Below, piece by piece: positions 1 to 7,942 of a stretch of 64,000 nt of DNA (its first letter is position 1; the number at the start of each line of letters is the position of its first letter). The notes under the pieces were generated by a model that saw only the letters and a program-made list of their open reading frames with translations, did not search any database and had not been told where the DNA came from. The stretch is from Aurantibrevibacter sp041747755. GTDB taxonomy: Bacteria; Bacteroidota; Bacteroidia; Flavobacteriales; Flavobacteriaceae. Position numbers and translations under genes: made by a program. The DNA lies in contig JBGTEN010000065.1 of the NCBI GenBank assembly GCA_041747755.1, positions 1 through 64,000 of the forward strand. The letters are read 5' to 3'.

Positions 1-714
1 CTTCCTGAGGATATAAAAATTGATTACACTGGGCAAATTGAAGAGCAAAACAAACAAATGATGTTTTTAGTTGGTGCTTTTTTCTCAGGTCTGGGGCTAA
101 TTATGCTAATCCTCATTTTTCAATTTGGAGGTATTTCAAAACCGCTGATCATTATGATTGCTATTTTCTTAAGTTTTATAGGGGTATTTGGCGGTCTAAT
201 GCTTACGGGATGGCCGTTCGTAATTATGATGTCTATGATGGGAATTATTTCCCTTGCGGGAATTGTCGTAAATAATGGGGTGGTACTCTTAGATTATATC
301 CAGATTCTAATAGATCGGAAAAAAGTAAAATTGGATATTGATGAAAAAGAGCTGTTGACACGAGCGGAGGTTACAGATGTTATCATAAAAGGAGGAAAAG
401 CAAGATTGCGCCCGGTAATTCTCACCGCAATAACCACCGTATTAGGGCTTATCCCGCTTGCTATTGGCTTGAACATAGACTTCTTCTCACTCTTTGCTAC
501 CGGGAACCCAAATATCTACATAGGAGGAGATAATGTTGTGTTCTGGGGGCCTTTGGCCTGGACAGTTATTTTCGGGTTAATTGTGGCCACATTCCTAACA
601 CTGATTATTGTTCCTGTTTTGTTCAATATTAGTTATCGCCTCAAAATAAGGCTAAGGGGTTCTAAACAAGAAAGGAAGGAACTGTATGACGAACCGGTAA
701 AAGTAATAGCCTAA
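1..714 (+). CDS. RND-family efflux permease, C-terminal fragment
   Basis: The reading frame is open from the first base, so this is the last 237 residues of a gene that begins before the window. It carries the final transmembrane block of an AcrB/CusA-type inner-membrane pump: after a short periplasmic piece ending in DYTGQIEEQN come hydrophobic helices at about residues 20-40, 43-65 and 72-95, a charged cytoplasmic loop, then the conserved stretch GGKARLRPVILTAITTVLG and two last helices ending in FLTLIIVPVLF. The family exports drugs or metals by proton antiport, together with a periplasmic adaptor and an outer-membrane channel. The adaptor is presumably upstream and not visible. The substrate cannot be told from this part. 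Confidence 0.93.
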   Translation, partial: LPEDIKIDYTGQIEEQNKQMMFLVGAFFSGLGLIMLILIFQFGGISKPLIIMIAIFLSFIGVFGGLMLTGWPFVIMMSMMGIISLAGIVVNNGVVLLDYIQILIDRKKVKLDIDEKELLTRAEVTDVIIKGGKARLRPVILTAITTVLGLIPLAIGLNIDFFSLFATGNPNIYIGGDNVVFWGPLAWTVIFGLIVATFLTLIIVPVLFNISYRLKIRLRGSKQERKELYDEPVKVIA

Positions 715-740
715 ATAGGTTCATACAGGTAGTAGAATAA

Positions 741-772
741 AAAAAATCCGATGCTCTGGCATCGGATTTTTT
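741..772. terminator. Bidirectional intrinsic terminator between convergent genes
   Basis: A perfect 14-bp inverted repeat (AAAAAATCCGATGC / GCATCGGATTTTTT) surrounds a 4-base loop. The outer A and T tracts let it work in both directions, ending the RND gene and the convergent small gene that follows. Confidence 0.92.
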
Positions 773-792
773 AGTACATAAAGTTTCGTCTA

Positions 793-1140
793 TTACTGGA
801 TAGCTACAGGATCTGTTGTTTTCCACTTTTGAACATTGGCAATTTTGCTGTCAACATAATCTACTTCGCTTAACTCTTCTCCTTTCCAAAAAAACCATTT
901 ACCGGTTTTCTCACCATTGATATACGACCCTTTTGCTAACTTCTGACCTGCTTCGTCAAACATTTTCCATTCCCCATGCAGCTTTCCGTTTAAATAATAT
1001 CCCAGTTGAGCAACAGCTCCATTATCATGAAAATAAGTTGCTTTCAACAGCTCTCCTTCCTTTTCAAAAGTTGGCTTTATATCTTGAGCTCCAAGAGCTA
1101 TAGCCCATATAAAGGCAAAAAATAAGATTGATTTTTTCAT
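793..1140 (-). CDS. Small secreted MORN-repeat (YwqK-like) protein
   Basis: A 115-residue protein with a clear signal peptide (MKKSILFFAFIWAIALGAQ), followed by three tandem MORN_2-type units of the pattern YxxNGxLxGxWKxFxxxGxKxxxGxYxNGxKxGxWxFW. Such proteins are often named antitoxin component YwqK in databases, but no toxin partner is nearby and the signal peptide argues for a periplasmic or envelope protein. It stands alone, with its own promoter-like box about 62 bases upstream of the ATG. The function is unknown; the repeat assignment is firm, the role is not. Confidence 0.8.
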   Translation of the reverse strand: MKKSILFFAFIWAIALGAQDIKPTFEKEGELLKATYFHDNGAVAQLGYYLNGKLHGEWKMFDEAGQKLAKGSYINGEKTGKWFFWKGEELSEVDYVDSKIANVQKWKTTDPVAIQ

Positions 1141-1202
1141 TAGATTTGAATTAAATTTTAACTTCCTTGAACTTCAACGTATTAAAGTTACTAATATTTT
1201 AC

Positions 1203-1210
1203 CAAAACTA
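1203..1210 (-). promoter_or_regulatory. Bacteroidota -7 box for the MORN protein gene
   Basis: Reads TAGTTTTG on the minus strand, a full match to TAnnTTTG, 62 bases before the start codon of the gene at 793-1140. No convincing -33 TTG is present, so the assignment rests on one short motif. Confidence 0.4.
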
Positions 1211-1354
1211 AACTTTAAATTTACATTAAATTAACATTAAATTATTTAGTCTTTGATTATTAGTTAGTTACATATTGTTCATTGATAAGTAATATTATTT
1301 CATCATGCCAAAAAAATCTCGCTAAGCGATTGTTCCATTCGCTACAATACTTCT

Positions 1355-1362
1355 TAAATTTG
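1355..1362 (+). promoter_or_regulatory. Bacteroidota -7 box for aspS
   Basis: TAAATTTG, a full TAnnTTTG match, lies 25 bases before the aspS ATG, with a TTG 22 bases upstream (1330-1332) as a possible -33 element. The bases after the box (TGCCTC) are the same as those after the hemA box at 60614. Confidence 0.6.
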
Positions 1363-1387
1363 TGCCTCATTCAATAAAAAGAAACTC

Positions 1388-3142
1388 ATGTACAGAACCC
1401 ATACCTGTGGTGAATTAAATGGCTCTAATATTACTAATGAAGTTGTACTCTCCGGCTGGGTGCAAACCGTTAGGGATAAAGGCTTTGTAATATGGATAGA
1501 TCTAAGGGACCGCTATGGTATAACCCAACTAATTTTTGATCAAGATCGTTCCTCTGTGTTGCTTTTGGAACAAGCCAGAGCATTAGGAAGGGAATTTGTA
1601 ATTCAAATAAAAGGAACCGTTATAGAGCGATCCTCCAAAAATCCCAATATCCCCACCGGTGAAATTGAAGTGCTAGTTGCAGAACTAAACGTTCTGAATC
1701 AATCTTTAGTCCCTCCGTTCACTATTGAAGACCAAACTGACGGTGGAGAAGACATTCGTATGAAATTTCGTTATTTGGATATTCGAAGAAATCCCGTAAA
1801 AAATAACCTTATTTTCCGGCATAAGGTGACCATGGAGGTAAGGAAATACCTTTCCAACCATGGTTTTATTGAAATTGAAACCCCGTACCTTATAAAATCC
1901 ACACCGGAAGGGGCACGGGATTTTGTGGTGCCGAGCAGAATGAACGAAGGTCAATTTTATGCTCTACCACAATCACCTCAAACTTTTAAGCAATTATTGA
2001 TGGTGGGTGGAATGGATAAGTATTTCCAGATAGTAAAGTGCTTTAGGGATGAGGATTTAAGAGCCGATAGGCAGCCTGAGTTTACGCAAATAGATTGTGA
2101 AATGGCTTTTATTGAACAAGAAGATATTCTAAACACTTTTGAAGGTTTAACAAAACACCTGCTCAAGGCAATAAAAGGGGTTGAAGTGGCTGATTTCCCT
2201 AGGATGACATATGATGATGCAATGGAAAAATACGGCAATGACAAGCCGGATATTCGTTTTGGTATGGAATTTTGCTCCTTAAACCCAAAAGAAGAACGCT
2301 TTAATTTTCCGGTATTTGACGACGCGGAGCTAGTGGCAGGTATTGCTGTTGAGGGATGTGCGGATTATACGAGAAAACAAATAGATGAATTGATTGATTG
2401 GGTAAAACGGCCACAAGTTGGCGCCAGTGGTTTGGTATGGATAAAGTTTAATCCGGATGGCACTTTAGCCTCTTCAGTTAATAAATTCTTTGATGAAGTT
2501 GCATTAAAACATTTCAGTGCTCAAATGAACGCTCAACCGGGAGATCTTATGTTTATAATGTCAGGACCTAAAGATAAAACACGAACCCAGCTCAGTGCCT
2601 TGAGAATGGAATTGGCTCAGCGACTTGGACTAAGAAAATCAGATAAGTTTGCTCCCCTTTGGGTCATTGATTTCCCTTTGCTTGAATTAGACGAAGAAAC
2701 AGGTCATTACCACGCCATGCACCACCCATTTACTTCTCCAAAACCGGGTCAACTTGGTTTGTTGGACACAGATCCCGGTGCAGTAAAAGCCAATGCCTAT
2801 GATTTAGTCCTAAATGGCAATGAAATTGGAGGTGGCTCTATCCGAATTCATGACAAGGAAATGCAGGCTACCATGTTTAAACATCTGGGCTTTACCCCAG
2901 AAAATGCAAAAGCCCAATTTGGGTTTTTAATGGATGCTTTTCAATATGGCGCACCACCACACGGAGGTATTGCATTTGGACTTGATAGGCTTACTGCTAT
3001 TTTGGGAGGACAAGAAACTATTAGAGATTTTATTGCCTTTCCAAAAAATAACAGCGGAAGGGATGTAATGATAGATGCTCCTGCTCCAATAGATGAAGAG
3101 CAGCTTAAAGAGCTTCACTTAAAATTGAATTTAAAATCTTAA
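1388..3142 (+). CDS. aspS: Aspartate--tRNA ligase
   Basis: A 584-residue class II aminoacyl-tRNA synthetase that charges tRNA-Asp in the cytoplasm. Residues 1-105 form the OB-fold anticodon-binding domain. Class II motif 2 is at about 219-234 (FRDEDLRADRQPEFTQ), the bacterial GAD insertion domain occupies roughly 285-415 (with DDAELVAGIAVEG near its start), and motif 3 is near 526-541 (GGIAFGLDRLTAILGG). Length and the GAD insertion fit the bacterial AspRS type. It is monocistronic, with a good -7 box upstream and a hairpin terminator just after the stop. The ATG agrees with the usual N-terminus of the family. Confidence 0.98.
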   Translation: MYRTHTCGELNGSNITNEVVLSGWVQTVRDKGFVIWIDLRDRYGITQLIFDQDRSSVLLLEQARALGREFVIQIKGTVIERSSKNPNIPTGEIEVLVAELNVLNQSLVPPFTIEDQTDGGEDIRMKFRYLDIRRNPVKNNLIFRHKVTMEVRKYLSNHGFIEIETPYLIKSTPEGARDFVVPSRMNEGQFYALPQSPQTFKQLLMVGGMDKYFQIVKCFRDEDLRADRQPEFTQIDCEMAFIEQEDILNTFEGLTKHLLKAIKGVEVADFPRMTYDDAMEKYGNDKPDIRFGMEFCSLNPKEERFNFPVFDDAELVAGIAVEGCADYTRKQIDELIDWVKRPQVGASGLVWIKFNPDGTLASSVNKFFDEVALKHFSAQMNAQPGDLMFIMSGPKDKTRTQLSALRMELAQRLGLRKSDKFAPLWVIDFPLLELDEETGHYHAMHHPFTSPKPGQLGLLDTDPGAVKANAYDLVLNGNEIGGGSIRIHDKEMQATMFKHLGFTPENAKAQFGFLMDAFQYGAPPHGGIAFGLDRLTAILGGQETIRDFIAFPKNNSGRDVMIDAPAPIDEEQLKELHLKLNLKS

Positions 3143-3150
3143 ATACACAG

Positions 3151-3173
3151 TCCCGCTAATAGCGGGATTTTTT
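3151..3173 (+). terminator. Intrinsic terminator of aspS
   Basis: TCCCGCT / AGCGGGA stem with a 3-base loop followed by six T residues, 8 bases after the aspS stop codon. Confidence 0.9.
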
Positions 3174-3206
3174 AATATCTTTAAATCTAACCCCGTACTT
3201 TCATTG

Positions 3207-4988
3207 ATGCCTTTTGCACAAAAAAATTATCTCAAGCGCGTATTAATTTGGAGGTATAAACATATTTCCAATAAAACCTTCATTTATATTCTTAGTATCG
3301 TCGTAGGCTTGTTTGCAGGATTAGCCTCTGTAACTCTTAAGAACTTTACTTATTTTATAGAGGCCCTTTTGCAAAGGGGTATTATTTTCTCTAATCAGTT
3401 GTACTTTATTCTTCCGGTCATTGGTTTATTTCTGGTGTTTTTATACGTAAAGTTTGTAGTAAAAAAACCTTTGGAACCGGCTGTTTCTTCCATTTTATTT
3501 ACACTCTCTCGAAAGAAGGGAATCATGAAACCTAGTCAGATTTATACCCCTTTAATTACAGCCCCTTTGACCGTAGGATTTGGAGGTTCGGTTGGTCTTT
3601 TAGGTCCTGCTGTAGCCTCCGGAGCTGCCTTAAGTTCTGCTATCAGCAGACTCTTTCATGTGAATACCAAAACGCGTTCCTTACTAATAGCTTGTGCCTC
3701 AGCGGGAGCCATTGCTTCCATATTTCAATCACCGGTTGCGGCAATTATATTTGCTGTTGAAGTTTTTAGCTTGGATCTTACCATGCTCTCCTTATTACCC
3801 CTATTATTAGCATCTATTTCAGGGGTACTTACCTCCTATTTCTTCTTAGGAAATGAGACGCTGTTCAATTTTAACATTACAGATAAATTTGTTGTAAAAG
3901 ATACGCTGTTCTATGTTCTTTTGGGGATAGGAACGGCAATAGCATCGATTTATTTCAACAAAATGTATTTTGGAATTATGCACATGTTTAAGCCGTTTAA
4001 AAGCCCTAAATACAAATTATTAGTTGGAGGAATTGCCATCGGTATAATGCTTTATTTTATTCCTCCGCTATACGGAGAAGGTTTTGGACTTATAAATAAT
4101 CTTCTCAAAGGAGACCATATCGCCGCCCTTGGTAAAACCCCTTTTGATTCCTATCTTTCTAATATTTGGGTTGTTATAGCGCTTCTTTTTGGTATTACCC
4201 TTTTTAAGGCAATAGCCATGACAACCACTTTTGCAGCAGGTGGTGCCGGCGGAATTTTTATACCTACCATGGTGATGGGGAGTGCCTTGGGTAATGTTGT
4301 TGCCAAGGTGATTAATAATTTAGGTTTAGGGTTTGCTGTTTCTGAAAGCAACTTTACCCTGATAGGTATGGCCGGTCTTATCGCAGGGGTGCTGCACGCT
4401 CCCCTTACAGCCATATTTTTAATAGCGGAAATCACAGGAGGTTATGAACTTTTTGTTCCCTTAATGATAACAGCGTCCATTTCCTATCTTATAACAAAAA
4501 ATGCCATTGATTATTCCATTTATACCAGAGAGCTTTTAGAAAGTGGAACCTTAATCACTCATAATAAAGATGAAGCAGTGCTGACTTTAATGCAGCTGGA
4601 TGAGGTTGTTGAAAAAAACTTTATAACCGTGACTCCTACAATGACTTTAGGCATGATGGTATATGAAGCAGTTACAAAATCGACACGAAATATATTCCCT
4701 GTAATTGATGAGCAGCAAGCACTGGTGGGCATAGTTTTGCTGGATGATATACGCGAGTTCATGTTTAATACAGATTTATATGACAATACCCTTGTGAGTT
4801 CCTTTATGCACCATGCCCCGGAGCACATATTTTATGAAGCAGATGCCATGCACCAAGTTATGCGAAAATTTCAGGATAGTGGAGCATGGAATTTACCTGT
4901 AATCAAAGAGGGTAAATATTATGGCTTTGTGTCAAAATCCAAGCTGCTATCCGCTTACAGACGGAAGTTGATTACCTTTACTGCTTAA
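3207..4988 (+). CDS. ClC-family chloride transport protein with CBS pair, gating glutamate absent
   Basis: A 593-residue membrane protein with the ClC fold (about residues 20-445) and two cytoplasmic CBS domains (about 460-590) that usually bind nucleotides. I start it at the ATG at 3207; a TTG one codon earlier is also in frame. The chloride-site motifs are recognisable: GSVGLLGP at about 127-134, a P-x-x-x-IIFAVE segment near 177-185, and GGIFIP near 348-353. The position normally held by the external gating glutamate (GxxGxEGP) is leucine, and the position of the internal proton glutamate of CLC-ec1 appears to be valine. Both changes suggest a passive channel rather than a proton-coupled exchanger; that is an inference from alignment by eye. 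A small membrane protein follows 11 bases downstream. Confidence 0.92.
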   Translation: MPFAQKNYLKRVLIWRYKHISNKTFIYILSIVVGLFAGLASVTLKNFTYFIEALLQRGIIFSNQLYFILPVIGLFLVFLYVKFVVKKPLEPAVSSILFTLSRKKGIMKPSQIYTPLITAPLTVGFGGSVGLLGPAVASGAALSSAISRLFHVNTKTRSLLIACASAGAIASIFQSPVAAIIFAVEVFSLDLTMLSLLPLLLASISGVLTSYFFLGNETLFNFNITDKFVVKDTLFYVLLGIGTAIASIYFNKMYFGIMHMFKPFKSPKYKLLVGGIAIGIMLYFIPPLYGEGFGLINNLLKGDHIAALGKTPFDSYLSNIWVVIALLFGITLFKAIAMTTTFAAGGAGGIFIPTMVMGSALGNVVAKVINNLGLGFAVSESNFTLIGMAGLIAGVLHAPLTAIFLIAEITGGYELFVPLMITASISYLITKNAIDYSIYTRELLESGTLITHNKDEAVLTLMQLDEVVEKNFITVTPTMTLGMMVYEAVTKSTRNIFPVIDEQQALVGIVLLDDIREFMFNTDLYDNTLVSSFMHHAPEHIFYEADAMHQVMRKFQDSGAWNLPVIKEGKYYGFVSKSKLLSAYRRKLITFTA

Positions 4989-4999
4989 AACTTACCAAT

Positions 5000-5251
5000 A
5001 TGAAATACATAATTCTTCTAACCGTTTTGGCCTCTTTGGCACTTATTGCCTATGGCTTCGTGCTGCATGACACGAATACTGTTTTGGCCAATAAATGTAT
5101 TGGTTTTGGAACTGTTGGACTGTTTTTAATAGCTATGCCACTCTTTCTAATTAAAGAGAGTAAGGGAAAGAAAATCAAAGATTATATGCTAACCGAGGAA
5201 AATATTAGAAAAATGCAAGGAAAACAGGAAAAAAAACCTGATAATCAGTAA
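5000..5251 (+). CDS. Small two-helix membrane protein of unknown function
   Basis: An 83-residue protein with two predicted membrane helices (about residues 3-22 and 34-51) and a lysine-rich, highly charged C-terminal tail of about 30 residues (ESKGKKIKDYMLTEENIRKM). It starts 11 bases after the ClC gene and is probably co-transcribed. Proteins of this shape are common in flavobacterial genomes as uncharacterised membrane proteins; I recognise no named domain. Confidence 0.75.
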   Translation: MKYIILLTVLASLALIAYGFVLHDTNTVLANKCIGFGTVGLFLIAMPLFLIKESKGKKIKDYMLTEENIRKMQGKQEKKPDNQ

Positions 5252-5346
5252 TTTTAATAATATTTCAAGGTGTACCGTAATAGGTATGACCAAAAAAACA
5301 TAAATTAGCAAGACAAACTTTATATTATTTTTTAATTTTTATTTGA

Positions 5347-5538
5347 ATGACTGGAACAGTAAAATTTTTTAATGGATCTAAGGGATATGGATTCATTACC
5401 AACGACGACACCGGAAAAGACATCTTTGTTCATGCTACTGCTTTGAACGGAGTGGAGCTAAACGAAGGCGACAAAGTAGAATACCAGGAAGAAGAAGGAC
5501 GTAAGGGAGTGGTTGCGGCAAAAGTGCGCGTAATCTGA
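5347..5538 (+). CDS. Cold-shock domain protein (CspA family)
   Basis: A 63-residue single-stranded nucleic-acid-binding protein made of one cold-shock domain. RNP1 (KGYGFI, residues 12-17) and RNP2 (DIFVHA, 25-30) are intact. It acts as an RNA chaperone, often in cold or growth transitions. The 95-base leader upstream is AT-rich, as expected for a csp gene, but I cannot define a cold-box in it. A strong terminator follows the gene, so it is monocistronic. Confidence 0.96.
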   Translation: MTGTVKFFNGSKGYGFITNDDTGKDIFVHATALNGVELNEGDKVEYQEEEGRKGVVAAKVRVI

Positions 5539-5566
5539 TACATACTATTTTATTTTGAAGGACTTT

Positions 5567-5593
5567 AACACCTGCAAACACAGGTGTTTTTTT
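5567..5593 (+). terminator. Intrinsic terminator of the cold-shock gene
   Basis: Stem AACACCTG / CAGGTGTT with a 6-base loop, followed by a run of T residues, 28 bases after the csp stop codon. Confidence 0.9.
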
Positions 5594-5632
5594 AATGTCT
5601 GCCTATGAAATAGCTGATAATCGCTGTTTTAA

Positions 5633-6082
5633 TTAATTTAGATTGCGTTTTTTTATAAAAAACTGCTTTAATAAATCTGATGATTCCTTTTCCAGAATTC
5701 CCCCAACGATTTTAGTTTTTGGATGCGGTTTACACCCTAACGTGATAAAACCCCTTTCCTCATCCCTTGCTCCATAAACTATTTTTGAGATTTGACTCCA
5801 ATACAAAGCGCCTATACACATTTGGCATGGCTCCAGAGTTACATAAAGTGTGCAATTTTGAAGATATTTACCTCCTAAGAAATTAGCTGCTGCTGTTATG
5901 GCTTGCATTTCAGCATGAGCAGTTACATCATTTAACTGTTCAACAAGATTATGAGCTCTCGCAATAATACGGCCTTGAACAACAACAAGCGCCCCAACAG
6001 GTACTTCTCCCTTTTCAAAGGCTGTTTCAGCTTCTTGCAAAGCTTTCTTCATAAAATAAGTATCATCCAAAATACTGTCCAT
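5633..6082 (-). CDS. tadA: tRNA-specific adenosine deaminase
   Basis: A 149-residue cytidine/deoxycytidylate-deaminase-fold enzyme. The zinc site is complete: HAEMQAI (His56, Glu58) and PCQMC (Cys86, Cys89). The sequence around it (TLEPCQMCIGALYWSQI and the downstream YGARD) is typical of TadA, which converts the wobble adenosine of tRNA-Arg(ACG) to inosine and is normally essential. The other deaminase in the window (41539-41976) has a dCMP-deaminase signature. tadA is divergent from dxs. A full -7 box ends only 5 bases before the ATG. Confidence 0.95.
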   Translation of the reverse strand: MDSILDDTYFMKKALQEAETAFEKGEVPVGALVVVQGRIIARAHNLVEQLNDVTAHAEMQAITAAANFLGGKYLQNCTLYVTLEPCQMCIGALYWSQISKIVYGARDEERGFITLGCKPHPKTKIVGGILEKESSDLLKQFFIKKRNLN

Positions 6083-6087
6083 TCTAT

Positions 6088-6095
6088 CAAAAATA
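6088..6095 (-). promoter_or_regulatory. -7 box of tadA, abutting the start codon
   Basis: TATTTTTG on the minus strand, a full TAnnTTTG match, with only ATAGA between it and the tadA ATG. If it is used, the mRNA has almost no 5' leader. Confidence 0.55.
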
Positions 6096-6140
6096 CAATT
6101 TTAGCCTTTGATTAAATAGCTTCAAAAAACGAATTTAGCG

Positions 6141-6148
6141 TACATTTG
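6141..6148 (+). promoter_or_regulatory. -7 box of dxs, close to the start codon
   Basis: TACATTTG, a full TAnnTTTG match, ends 9 bases before the dxs ATG at 6158. It overlaps an in-frame TTG (6146), which argues against that TTG being the start. Transcription would begin just ahead of the ATG. Confidence 0.55.
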
Positions 6149-6157
6149 TCGGCATCT

Positions 6158-7942
6158 ATGGGATTTCTTGAAAATATTAACGCGCCATCAGACCTTCGTA
6201 ACCTTAACCCAAACGAACTACCACTTCTCGCTCAAGAGTTAAGAGAATTTATTATTGATATCGTTGCCACTAAAGAGGGGCATTTAGGAGCTAGTTTAGG
6301 TGTTGTTGAACTTACTATTGCCTTGCATTACGTTTTTGATACTCCTGCAGACCCCTTAGTTTGGGATGTAGGACATCAGGCATATGGGCATAAAATTCTT
6401 ACTGGAAGAAAAGAAATTTTTGATACCAACAGACAACTAGGAGGTATAAGCGGCTTCCCAAAACGTGCTGAGAGTATTTATGATAGCTTTGGTACAGGTC
6501 ATAGTTCCACCTCAATTTCTGCCATTTTGGGTATGGCTCTTGCCTCAAAATTAAAGGGCGATTTTGATAAACAACATATTGCAGTAATCGGAGATGCCTC
6601 TATAGCCAGCGGAATGGCTTTTGAAGGCTTAAATCATGCCGGAGTAACAGATGCCAACATCCTGATTGTGCTTAATGATAATGCAATAGGGATAGATCCC
6701 AGTGTTGGGGCTTTAAAAAAATACCTTACCAATGTTAAACTGGGCGTTGCCAAGGAAGAGAATATTTTTGAATGTCTCAATTTTGATTACTCCGGACCTA
6801 TTGATGGGCATGATATATTGAGATTATTGGAGGTTCTAAAACATTTAAAAACAGTAAAAGGACCTAAATTTTTACATCTTATAACAACCAAAGGCAAGGG
6901 ACTTCAAAAAGCAGAAGATAATCAGGTGGCTTATCACGCCCCAGGTAAGTTTAATAAATTTACTGGCGATTTAATTCCAAAATCCCCAACAGATGCAGCT
7001 CCTAAATACCAAGATGTTTTTGGTCATACGTTAGTTGAACTTGCACAGCAAAATAAAAAAATAGTTGGCATTACCCCTGCCATGCCTACAGGAAGTTCTT
7101 TGAAATTTATGATGGAAATCCTACCGGAACGCGCTTTTGATGTTGGTATTGCAGAACAACACGCTGTGACCATGGCTGCCGGGATGGTAGTAGAAGGATT
7201 AGTTCCCTTTTGCGCAATCTATTCCACTTTCCTCCAGCGTGCCTATGACCAAGTAATTCATGATGTAGCACTGCAAAACTTACCCGTTATTTTTTGTTTG
7301 GACAGAGCAGGACTCGTTGGACAAGATGGGGCAACCCACCACGGAATTTATGATATTGCCTACTTGCGTTGTATTCCTAACCTTATTATTTTTGCGCCAA
7401 TGAATGAGGTGGAACTGAGAAACATTATGTACACAGCTCAGTTAGGACTTTCTCAACCTATTGCCATTAGGTATCCAAGAGGAAAGGGTGTATTTATAAA
7501 TTGGAAATTGCCATTTAGTAAAATCCCTATTGGACACTCTGAAGAGTTAAAGAAAGGAACAAAAATAGCAATACTTTCAGTTGGGCACATAGGAAATATG
7601 GTATGTGATATAATCGAACAACTGAATTCGCCCGCAGAAATTGGTCATTACAACATGCGGTTTATTAAGCCCATTGATAGACGACAAATTCAACATATTT
7701 GTAAGGTCTATGAATATATGGTTACTATTGAAGATGGTTGTAAAATGGGTGGGTTTGGATCGGCAGTATTAGAATGTACAAATGAAATAGGATATTTAAA
7801 GCCCATCAAAATCTTTGGGGTAGAAGATTTGATTATTGAGCACGGTACCGTAGAGGAACTTCAAGAATTAGCTGGCATTGATGGATTATCCCTTAAAAAT
7901 TATCTCAATAAAATTCTACATATTATAAAACAGGATGTTTAA
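6158..7942 (+). CDS. dxs: 1-deoxy-D-xylulose-5-phosphate synthase
   Basis: A 594-residue thiamine-diphosphate enzyme that condenses pyruvate and glyceraldehyde 3-phosphate, the first step of the MEP isoprenoid pathway in the cytoplasm. Visible signatures: GHLGASLG (His42) and DVGHQAYGHK (His73) of the N-terminal domain, the thiamine-diphosphate motif from GDAS at about 145 to LNDN near 172-175, and GIAEQHAVTMAAG in the pyrimidine-binding domain. I chose the ATG at 6158 because MGFLENIN fits the usual N-terminus and a promoter box covers the TTG upstream. The stop codon region overlaps the next gene by 8 bases. Confidence 0.97.
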   Translation: MGFLENINAPSDLRNLNPNELPLLAQELREFIIDIVATKEGHLGASLGVVELTIALHYVFDTPADPLVWDVGHQAYGHKILTGRKEIFDTNRQLGGISGFPKRAESIYDSFGTGHSSTSISAILGMALASKLKGDFDKQHIAVIGDASIASGMAFEGLNHAGVTDANILIVLNDNAIGIDPSVGALKKYLTNVKLGVAKEENIFECLNFDYSGPIDGHDILRLLEVLKHLKTVKGPKFLHLITTKGKGLQKAEDNQVAYHAPGKFNKFTGDLIPKSPTDAAPKYQDVFGHTLVELAQQNKKIVGITPAMPTGSSLKFMMEILPERAFDVGIAEQHAVTMAAGMVVEGLVPFCAIYSTFLQRAYDQVIHDVALQNLPVIFCLDRAGLVGQDGATHHGIYDIAYLRCIPNLIIFAPMNEVELRNIMYTAQLGLSQPIAIRYPRGKGVFINWKLPFSKIPIGHSEELKKGTKIAILSVGHIGNMVCDIIEQLNSPAEIGHYNMRFIKPIDRRQIQHICKVYEYMVTIEDGCKMGGFGSAVLECTNEIGYLKPIKIFGVEDLIIEHGTVEELQELAGIDGLSLKNYLNKILHIIKQDV

